Part shown: positions 8,972 to 15,883 of the stretch, one piece after another
Position numbering within the stretch: position 1 is the stretch's first letter
How the letters are laid out: each line of letters begins with the position of its first letter
Assembly: GCA_016800925.1 (NCBI GenBank)
Contig: JABCPU010001043.1
Coordinates: 1 to 17,833, forward strand
DNA length: 17,833 nt
Source: Suillus spraguei
Lineage: Eukaryota > Basidiomycota > Agaricomycetes > Boletales > Suillaceae
Reading direction: 5' to 3'
The notes under the pieces: generated by a model
What the model was told of the DNA's origin: nothing
Databases searched by the model: none
The model's input: the letters and a program-made list of their open reading frames with translations, nothing else
Translations under genes and position numbers: made by a program

Positions 8972-9139
8972 TGCTGCGAGTATGATACAGCGCTGCCTAG
9001 ACTTGCTTTCCAGTGATGGCTTCACCTTCCGCATCCCCTGAGCCAGAAATACCTCAGTTTGAGACTGTCTTTGTTGTAAATCTTGACATATATACAAAAA
9101 ACTCGACAGAAAACAATGGAAAAACCAAAGTCAAGGAGG

Positions 9140-10902
9140 TGAAGTCTACCAAGGTCAAAGAAGTCGTTTTTCACATCTCGGAGGAGGGTCTGGTCCTCGT
9201 TATCGTCTTTGCCAGAGTCATAGTCAGGTTGGCGAGATAGTGCATCAGGTACTGCCAATTTAGTACCTGCAACGTGATGTAGTTCAATGTCATAAATAGA
9301 CAGAATCAATTGCCAATGTGCTTGGCGTCGGGTAAGCTTCTGTGCACTTCTAAAGTACAGAAGATTCTTGTGGTTGGTGAATACCAGGAGGGGTGTGGGT
9401 TTCCTTCAAGATAATGGCGCCATTCGGTCAATGCCCAGATTACGGCAAGGAGTTCCCGGTCAAAGATCTGGTAATTGCATTCTGCGGGGTTCAAAGACTG
9501 TGAGAGATATGCACATGGGTGATAAACACCATTTTCATCAGTCTGCAAGAGAACTCGCCGGTTGCTACGAGCGAAGCGTCGGTAGCAATAGCAAATTGTC
9601 GGGAAGGATCAGGGTTACGGAGTACCGGTTGGGATGTAAAACGCCTTTTCAGTTCTTCGAAGGTATTCATACATTCGGTTGTCCAATCAAAGACCTTATC
9701 TTTCTTTGTTAATTCGATAAGGGGTCGAGCGATATCGGAGTAATGGGAAATGAATGTTCGGTAGAAGTTGCAAAAACCGAGGAATGACTGAACATCTTTT
9801 ACAGATTCCCTTGGTCTTGGCAGTGTCCATAGCAATTTGTCCAGGGAAAATTATCATTCCGAGGTATTCCACTTCGTCTGCATCGAAGGTGCATTTCTCC
9901 GGTTTCAAGAACAGATGTTCTTTTTGTATATTCATCAAAACCTGTCTTGTCCGTTCGCGATGTTCTGCCATAGTTGTAGAGAAAATCAGGATATCGTCCA
10001 TGTAGATAACCATCCATCCTTCATTGATTTCCTGCTGGAAGGTGCGATTCATGTATGCTTGGAAAGTTGCTGGGGAATTGCAGAGGCCAAAGAACATGAC
10101 ATTCGGTTCAAAGAGGCCAAACTTTGTAGTAAAGGCAGCTTTCCAACGATCATCGGGATGGATGTGAATATTGTTGTAGCCGGACCGGATATCCATTTTC
10201 ATAAAGAACTGTGCTTTGTGAAGGCGTGCGACAAGGGAGATAGGGAGTGGGAGCGGATAGGCATTCTTGACTGTCCAATCATTGATGTAGCGATAATCTT
10301 GACAGGGATGCAATTCTCCACTCTTCTTTCCCACAAAGAAGAAGCCACTGGCTTGAGGTGACTTCAATTCTGAAATGAAACCTTTTGCAATGTTTTCATC
10401 GATAAATGTTTTAACGGCAGCGCGTTCCTTTTCCGATAGCGGGTAAACCTTAGATGTGCGAGGAATAAAACCGGGTTTAGTATCGATCCGATGATCAATG
10501 CCAGGGCGTTCAGGGGGTAGTTTGTTTAATCTGTCTTTAGCAAAGTCAGTCGTCAGCAAAGTCGTGCAAATAGTCCGGGACCAATTCTTCGAAGGATTTC
10601 TTTTTCTTTTCCTTCTCATCCGTGGCAAATTCCTGAGCTTTGTTACTGTACTTTGGAGGAGGAAGGGGGATCGCGGAATAGTTGGGTAGTCATTCGAGTC
10701 GGGAAGTTCCATCATGTGTAAGAGGCGTGTCCATGGATACTTCTTCGATGATTCTCATGCTGATTCCATTAGTATCATATTCCACAAGAAATTCTCCATC
10801 TCCAAGTTCATAGGAGGAAATCTCCCGTACTTCTGGCGCATGCCAGACATCTTGCATTGTGTTGAATTGGTCATCATCCTCTGTTGGGATCAATGAGGGC
10901 AC
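9140..10902 (-). pseudogene. Ty3/Gypsy pol: reverse transcriptase and RNase H, frameshifted, integrase missing
   Basis: This is the polymerase part of a Gypsy retrotransposon, which copies element RNA into DNA. A linker peptide (PSLIPTEDDDQFNTM, from 10902) precedes the RT. RT blocks are MDIRSGYNNIHIHPDD, GLCNSPATFQAYMN and the catalytic YMDD in MVIYMDDILIF (near 9990). After a frame break near 9800 comes the connection region (VQSFLGFCNFYRTF). RNase H has [22 protein letters not shown] and VAGTKLAVPDALSRQPD, in two more frames broken near 9525 and 9390. The usual TDHKNL reads TNHKNL here, losing the conserved Asp. Homology fades after DNEDQTLL near 9180, and no zinc-binding or DDE integrase is found to the left. 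Non-functional. Confidence 0.88.
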
Positions 10903-11107
10903 GGGTTCATCTTTATCAGGGATTTCTTCAATTGAAGTTGAAGGAGTATGGTGAAGAGTTTTCAGAGGGACGTAGAACTTAGATAGTTTCAGTACGTTGG
11001 TATCTCATCCAGGGATCTCTTCTTCTGCTTTTCTTTTTCCATACTTCTGTTCTTCTATTGGCCGTTGCTCAATAGGTTCTTTTCCAGCCCAATGCTCGGG
11101 TTTGGAT

Positions 11108-11830
11108 TCATTCTTGCATTTTTCGGCACGGGGAATCGGTGATACTGGTCATGGCAATTGTACACGGGGGTAGGGTGGTGGTGCGCTGTGTTTGTACTTC
11201 GGGTTTATTAGGAATAGAAGGGATGACGACTTCCGGTTCTGGATCATTAGGAATGGAAGGGATTACGAGGGATCTCGGAAGTCGGGAATGTTGCCATTTC
11301 TTAGAATAACAATTGAAGGCTGAAGGCAATCCATTCTTCTTCCGATCCATATCCATATCAACTTCTATCTCATCTGATTTTGTTGTTTGGGGAAGGACGA
11401 GTGTTTCAGCAGCCCAATCTATGCTTGGGTTCATTGCACATAACCACGGAATTCCCAGAAGGATTTGATCTCTCCTTCCTAGTTTGGTGATATTGAATTT
11501 TCCATACATGGTTCGTTCATCAATCTTGACCACTAGGAGACAGTAGTGTGTGATTGGCCCCCCTTTGATGAGAGTTCCATCTGCTGTAGTAACTCGAAAC
11601 GGTGTTTTGAGTTTTCGTCGTGTGATTTGATGGAGTTTCACAAACTCTTCAGAGATAAACGTTCCGGCTGTGCCTGAATCAATAACAGCGGTGGTGTCGA
11701 TGGATTTTAAGCGAGTACACGAGTGAAGGGTGATAGGGACACGAAGTTCTTTTCTTTCACCTACAGCACATACAAGTCTTAGTAATACATTGGGAGAAAC
11801 ATACGTCGAATCTTTGTTTCTCCAAGTCAA
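11108..11830 (-). pseudogene. Ty3/Gypsy pol: aspartic protease region
   Basis: This encodes the retroelement protease that cuts the Gag-Pol polyprotein. The active-site block AVIDSGTAGTFIS contains the catalytic Asp. It is followed by the ADG flap region (VTTADGTLIKGG) and ILLGIPWLCAMNPSIDW, the conserved C-terminal motif of Gypsy proteases. The frame opens at TTG, with no suitable ATG, directly overlapping the gag stop, which implies translation by frameshifting from gag. A frame break near 11108 and a TGA further on (near 11006) separate it from the RT region, so Pol cannot be made in one piece as sequenced. The protease itself looks intact. Confidence 0.87.
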
Positions 11831-11834
11831 AAAT
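11825..11834 (-). promoter_or_regulatory. Probable -1 programmed frameshift site at the gag-pol junction
   Basis: Gag ends GAT TTT TGA. A run of five T lets a Phe tRNA on TTT slip back one base and still pair, putting TTG in the A site, which is the first codon of the pol frame (TTG ACT TGG). The stop codon in the A site would favour slippage. It is not a classic X-XXY-YYZ heptamer, so this is inference from the overlap. Confidence 0.45.
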
Positions 11835-12666
11835 CCTCAACAATCCGCCTTACAGTTTCTTCGTCTTCTTCTTCTTCTTCTTTGACTTCGGTTTGTTGGA
11901 GCGGGGTTTTCTTCTTTCTATCAGGACAATTATGAATGCGATGTCCTGTCTTCTTGCATCTGAAGCATTGTCCCTTCTTCATGCATTCGGATCTCTCCGT
12001 ATCGGAGATTCGATCCACGACCATTGCGTTGGAATCACGGTTCGGAATGTACTGTGCATTTCCATAATTCTTCTTCTTCTGTTGTGGAGCGTGACGTGTC
12101 CTCATGGCTTGAAGACGATGATGGGAGTTGTCAATGGAAACGCATTGCAGCACAACGTCTCGGAATACTTCTGAGACATCTCCTAGTGCGAAAAGCTTTG
12201 TAAGGATGCCCCAATTCAGGCCATCTTGGAAGAATTGGATCTTCGTTGCATTATCGGTGATATGAGCCTTGGCTGCAAGTGCCTCGAAATCAGCGATGTA
12301 GGTGTGAAGATCTCCACTTCCTTGTTTGAGGTCCCTGAGTTTCGTGAGTGCGGTTCCTTTGGTATCCACTGGGTCGAAAGCTTCTTTGAAGCTTTTCATA
12401 AAATCCATCATTGTCCCATAACCAACTTTTTGTCCAGAGGTGTTGGTTGATTGAGCATGGTCAAGGAATTGCTCTTTCCAAGATCTAGCATTCTTTTCAG
12501 TCATGAAGGATGTTATGAAAATGATCTTCTGCTTGTCGGTGGTGTAAAGCTTTTCGTTGATGTCGAAGCATAGATTGCATGACTGGATAAATTCACGAGA
12601 TTTGTCGCGATCTCCATCAAAACTGGTTGGCTGACCGATTTTGTATTCAAATTCTTTGGTCATCAT
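11827..12666 (-). CDS. Ty3/Gypsy Gag (capsid plus CCHC zinc knuckle)
   Basis: This is the structural Gag protein of a Gypsy retrotransposon, which forms the particle around element RNA. The frame is intact over 279 residues from the first of two adjacent ATGs at 12666. It begins TKEFEYKIGQPTSFDGDRDK, a typical Gag entry with an F-G-D block. The retrotransposon-gag core (KARSWKE-like NARSWKEQF, then RDLKQGSGDLHTYIADFEAL) lies at about residues 50-140. A basic stretch precedes the zinc knuckle CFRCKKTGHRIHNC (C-x2-C-x4-H-x4-C) near residue 240. The tail is acidic (KEEEEEDEE). The 5' LTR starts ~200 bp upstream. This is the only element gene here that still looks full length. Confidence 0.9.
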   Translation of the reverse strand: MMTKEFEYKIGQPTSFDGDRDKSREFIQSCNLCFDINEKLYTTDKQKIIFITSFMTEKNARSWKEQFLDHAQSTNTSGQKVGYGTMMDFMKSFKEAFDPVDTKGTALTKLRDLKQGSGDLHTYIADFEALAAKAHITDNATKIQFFQDGLNWGILTKLFALGDVSEVFRDVVLQCVSIDNSHHRLQAMRTRHAPQQKKKNYGNAQYIPNRDSNAMVVDRISDTERSECMKKGQCFRCKKTGHRIHNCPDRKKKTPLQQTEVKEEEEEDEETVRRIVEDF

Positions 12667-12864
12667 ATTTGGTGATTCATCTTGTGAGTTATACTTTCTC
12701 TGTGCCTACACGCGCTGTCTTGCTGTCCGTTAGGGCTTGTCTTCTGTCAGAGGGCTTCTCTTGACAATCGGTTTAGCGTACGCATACGCTAATCTGCTTA
12801 TCTAAGCAATCAGGGTTCAGGGTCGAAGACTGGATAGTCGACGATCAGATAGACTTTAATCTTT
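12667..12864 (-). other. Gypsy 5' leader between LTR and gag
   Basis: About 200 bp of non-coding leader. Directly next to the LTR the minus strand reads AAAGATTAAAGTC, with no clear TGG-type tRNA primer site, so priming may be unusual. A near-perfect 20-bp palindrome (TTAGCGTACG/CATACGCTAA) lies at 12773-12792 and could form a hairpin in the RNA. Confidence 0.45.
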
Positions 12865-13338
12865 TGTTACAAACTGGGATGGCGTCACCAGCGATAGTGA
12901 AAAGACACAGCCGGTCTGCTGGGAAGTTCTACAATGTCCAGAAGAGGACAAGGTGAAAGTACAAGGAATGAGTTCCGAGTACGATCAAGGGTTCAGCCTC
13001 AAAGACAAGTCTAAGAGGTTCTGCGAGAATAGAGACTAAGGCTAAGGAGTGCTTAGACTTAGAGACGATTCAAGACGACTTAGGTTGGAGACCTAAGCGA
13101 AGGAGATTCCAGGTAAAACCCAGTAAGATTAAAGTAAAGAATCTACTACAAGTACCCTGTGCTTATATAGGCAAATATGTGCGCACAGACCAGGTAACTG
13201 TGAGAACGTAACTGCGTATCCTAATAAGGAAGGCATGTGTTGTACAGATGCGTTGAGCATATGAGTCAGAGTCATGTGACATGATATACAAGTAAGAAGA
13301 TAACGGGAAAATGAATAGGGGCACGTACAACTGTAACA
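12865..13338 (-). repeat. Gypsy 5' LTR (right copy, 474 bp)
   Basis: Bounded by TGTTACA (12865) and TGTAACA (13338). It matches the left copy except for a ~90-bp block at about 12896-12985. Read on the minus strand it places U3, a TATA box and a leader ahead of gag, in the correct order for a 5' LTR. Both copies keep a 7-bp stem hairpin, CTTAGGT/ACCTAAG (13079-13097; 6934-6952 in the left copy). Immediately right of it starts Helitron helicase coding sequence with no convincing target duplication shared with the left LTR. Confidence 0.8.
13162..13169 (-). promoter_or_regulatory. TATA box of the Gypsy 5' LTR
   Basis: The minus strand has TATATAAG in the context GCCTATATAAGCACAGGG, at a suitable place inside the LTR for starting gag-pol transcription leftward. 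The equivalent in the left LTR is altered to TTATTTAAGC. Confidence 0.5.
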
Positions 13339-14320
13339 ACCTCTGATGAATTTGCAAAGTAGCTTCTTGAGATTGGAGCTGGGAAGGGCACACATGCAGA
13401 TGGAACAGTCACCCTTCCAATTCATATGCGCTGCTCTGACAATGATATTTGCTCTCTCATCAATGCCCTATACTCTCCTATTCTGCTCCCTGGGCATCCT
13501 CCTGTGAATGATTCCTTCTTCCTGGAACATACCGTCCTCTCCGCAAAGAACACTGATGTAGACAAAATCAATGCCAATATTCTTGAATTAGTCCCTGGAG
13601 ATAAAGCAGTCTTCACCAGTGCAGACTCAATCACTGAGAAGGACTACAACTACATCCCACCAGAGTACCTTCATACTCTCACACCATCAGGGTTCCCTTT
13701 GCACAAATTGGAACTCAAAGTGGGTGTTCCTCTCATGTCATTGCGCAACTTGGACCCCACCAATGGCCTCTATATTGGAACTAGGATGATCCTCCTGTCT
13801 TGGACCAGCATGTCCTCAGGTGTCATATTCTTAGGGATGGAGTTGATGAAGCTCATCAAGATGATCAGAACACTGTCCTAATCCCCCACATGACACTGGA
13901 TGCCACGTCTGAAGACAACCCTATCCCTTCCAAGCATCGCCAATTCCCCGTTCATCTTGCGTTCACTACATCAGCAAAACACTTATGTACTATACAGGGA
14001 AGTCCCCCTATGTACAATGCTGTGCAGTGCTGTGTAGTGCTGCACAGCACTGGAGATAGGGGGACCTCATATTTTGGTTTTGCTGATGTATGACAATCAA
14101 CAAGGCTCAAGGTCAAAGTGTGAAGTGGGTCAGGCTGGATTTGCAGACTCCTGTGTTCAGTCATGGACAGCTGTATGTGGCTTTGTCTTGCTGCACTCAC
14201 CCAGAGAGAGTGCATGCTATCTTTCTGGAGCATGAAGAGGGGTCAAAGATGACCAATGTGGTGTATACAGAAGTGCTGAGAGGACTTAGAGATAGAGATG
14301 ATATGGAGGTTGAGGATTGA
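13339..14320 (+). pseudogene. Helitron PIF1-like helicase, C-terminal part, disrupted
   Basis: This is the C-terminal part of a Helitron RepHel helicase (SF1, PIF1-like), which unwinds DNA during rolling-circle movement. The order is SDEFAK-stop-LLEIGAGKG (13346-13390), VTLPIHMRC, FFLEHTVLSAKNTDVDKIN, GYPLHKLELKVGVPLMSLRNLDPTNGLYIGTR (with F for Y at the second position), MTLDATSEDNPIP, then motif [10 protein letters not shown] and motif [11 protein letters not shown], ending at the TGA at 14320. Defects: TGG to TAG in FAKWLLEIGAGKG, a frame break near 13795, a 124-bp MITE at 13967-14090, and loss of the motif VI arginine (VALSR is VALSC). The N-terminal half is absent; the LTR abuts its left edge. 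Opposite strand to the Helitron at 1-5740, so a separate copy. Confidence 0.88.
13967..14090. mobile_element. Fold-back MITE, 124 bp, inserted at TA in the helicase gene
   Basis: Ends are the perfect 14-bp inverted repeat TACATCAGCAAAAC (13967-13980 and 14077-14090). Further inverted pairs lie inside: GTCCCCCTAT (14002-14011) with ATAGGGGGAC (14056-14065), and CAGTGCTG (14025-14032) with CAGCACTG (14045-14052), so almost the whole element can fold on itself. Removing it with one TA joins LAFT to MTINKAQG in frame, which fixes both boundaries and the 2-bp TA duplication. It has no coding capacity. Confidence 0.92.
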
Positions 14321-14445
14321 TTGATGTATATTGATGTACTTTTATATAGAGGACCGAGTCATAAGTGATGTGATGTATAGTGCACTTTTAGATGGTGCAG
14401 TAGATTTTAGTTTTAGTTTTCTTGAAATGCTGCTCAAAATGTACA

Positions 14446-14611
14446 TGTGTCACGAATTCCAAATACAAATCATTACTCTTTTCTCGATTTCCCTAAAGCG
14501 TCTAAACCCAGCGCTAAGACAAACTCAAATCCTATCGAAATCCCCATATCCGCTTCTATAACCGAACTTCCTGATGAAGATGAAGAGATCTTTTATGATG
14601 CTATCGGATAA
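14446..14611 (+). pseudogene. C-terminal end of an unidentified, possibly retroelement, ORF
   Basis: An open frame in codons TCA CGA ATT onward reads RIPNTNHYSFLDFPKASKPS, then NPIEIPISASITELPDEDEE, and ends IFYDAIG before the TAA at 14609-14611. The acidic tail directly before a purine-rich tract and an LTR-like segment suggests the last codons of a retrotransposon polyprotein. I do not recognise the family, and nothing upstream continues it; Helitron 3' sequence adjoins on the left. Confidence 0.4.
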
Positions 14612-14626
14612 GATAAGATAAGATAG
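14607..14626 (+). repeat. GATAA purine-rich tract (possible polypurine tract)
   Basis: GATAAGATAAGATAAGATAG overlaps the stop codon of the preceding ORF and abuts the LTR-like segment. A purine-rich run at this place would serve as plus-strand primer in an LTR retroelement; equally it may be a simple 5-bp microsatellite. Confidence 0.5.
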
Positions 14627-14925
14627 TATCACGTGATCTTAGAACCTTCTAGAATATGATGTCATAACAATGTCACAACTATCACATCGTATGATTCTCG
14701 TTTCTATTTTATGATTGGCTAGTAGTTTCAAACTCAGTTTACATCTCAGTTTCAATATGTGTATATAGTTAGCTAGTTTCGCTGTAGTAGTTCTTTAGTT
14801 CAAACCTCTTGTATCTACAACTGTAGCAATCCAAGATGTCCTTGCTCCTCTCTCTTCTTGTGATAACCTTAGTTTGAGTCCTAGTCTCTGCCCTTGCGTT
14901 AATTCGTTTGTGGGTTGTGACAACA
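14627..14925 (+). repeat. LTR-like segment, probable solo or 3' LTR remnant
   Basis: It follows the purine tract and ends near GTTGTGACAACA. On the plus strand it has a TATA-like GTGTATATAGTTAGC near 14758-14772 followed by a T/C-rich transcription-start-like stretch, the layout of an LTR. The left boundary is uncertain (TATCACG at 14627 or TGATCTT at 14634), and no second copy lies in the window. No coding region. Confidence 0.45.
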
Positions 14926-14980
14926 TGTCTGTTTTAAAATCCACTATGATCATGAATAAGTTAAGGTGCACGAAGTAGTG

Positions 14981-15140
14981 ATTATTAGGATGAAGCCAAG
15001 GCCAGAAAGCCAAAAAGAGTGTGAAGCACTCTTTTTGGCTTTCTGTGCCTGGGGCAAAAGAGAATTATTGGGATGAAGCCTTGGCCAGGGAGCAAAAGGA
15101 GTGCAAAGCACTCCTTTTGCTTCCTGTGCTGAAGGCACAA
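14981..15140. repeat. Two tandem hairpin units, period 83 bp
   Basis: Both units start ATTATTRGGATGAAGCC. Unit 1 has a perfect 19-bp stem (15003-15021 with 15027-15045) and loop TGAAG. Unit 2 has an 18-bp stem (15086-15103 with 15109-15126), one G-T wobble, and loop CAAAG. Stem sequences differ between units on both arms in a paired way. Each is followed by CTGTGC and a GGCA block. A 9-bp direct repeat TGGGTTGTG (14911-14919, 15141-15149) flanks the pair. Probably a hairpin-forming non-autonomous repeat. Confidence 0.8.
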
Positions 15141-15232
15141 TGGGTTGTGGACTCGTACATACTTAGATCGATATAGTTTTGTGACACTGCACTAGTTGCC
15201 AATAATTATCATTCGCTTGTACTATGCTATCA

Positions 15233-15504
15233 CATCAGGAAATTCACACATTCCTTAACATGCTTAATCAGCTTAACTCACTTATCTCAAAACTTGTTTG
15301 CTCTCTCTCACATCATTCACCTGGCATATCTTATATTTTTTGAGTGCGAAATACAATAAAACATGTATATTAATATATCTCAACTTTTTTTTTTCTGAAT
15401 TCATTCACATTGAAATTTTGGACAAGTAGATTCAATTTCACCAAGCAGTTAAGTGTAAATAAGTCCGCATAAGGCACGTCAAGGAATGTGTGAATTTCCT
15501 GATG
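15233..15504. mobile_element. MITE, 272 bp, with 24-bp perfect terminal inverted repeats
   Basis: Positions 15233-15256 and 15481-15504 are perfect inverted repeats starting CATCAGGAAATTCACACATT. Homology continues inward with few mismatches (TTRACRTGC). The interior is AT-rich, contains a T-run near 15386-15397 and has no ORF. No clear target duplication beyond a possible CA on each side. The superfamily is not assigned. Confidence 0.85.
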
Positions 15505-15883
15505 CATTTTTAGAGCTAATTTTTCATAATCATCAAAATTGCGCTAAATCGATCTAATTTGCCCAAGTTTACGTGGGAGGTTTTTCCTGATGTACCCATG
15601 ACAAATGCTCCGCTTCACATGATGGCACAGGTGCAAGTTGAAACGAGTTGGCTTGGGACTACAGATTTCATCCTCGATAAAACGTCCACAACCCGTTCCG
15701 CAGGTATTCTCTGGTTTCTTGAAACCGTGTTGCTCACGCAGTTGCCAACCCATTCGCTGTGTCGAGGATGTGCCTCCGCAACGGTGATACCATTGCTATT
15801 TAAGAAGAGTACGTACAACCTTCAGATCTGTATGCTGCTTTGCGTCTGCAAAATGGTCCTCCGTCTACTTTGGAAATTCCACA
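15505..15883. other. Sequence downstream of the protease gene; no supported gene
   Basis: Minus-strand frames of 67 and 69 codons overlap here (15615-15818 and 15544-15753). One contains CGTGCGRF and H/C residues that faintly suggest a zinc-finger remnant, but the spacing matches no family I can name. This includes the likely 3' UTR of the protease gene. Confidence 0.3.

Noticed and set aside
9837..10361. 174-codon plus-strand ORF
   Set aside because: Antisense to the reverse transcriptase with its YMDD block; no protein-like motifs of its own.
12840..12864. tRNA primer binding site next to the 5' LTR
   Set aside because: The sequence AAAGATTAAAGTC does not start with the usual TGG, and I could not match it to a tRNA end by eye.
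14385..14410. Hairpin TGCAC/GTGCA as a Helitron 3' terminus
   Set aside because: No CTRR end follows at the expected distance, so the terminus could not be supported.
14795..15138. Two minus-strand ORFs repeating a WLHPNN / FWLSGLGF-like peptide
   Set aside because: The peptide repetition is produced by the two tandem hairpin units; no real gene.
15544..15818. Possible zinc-finger protein remnant (CGTGCGRF)
   Set aside because: Cysteine and histidine spacing fits no family I can name, and frames overlap with equal merit.
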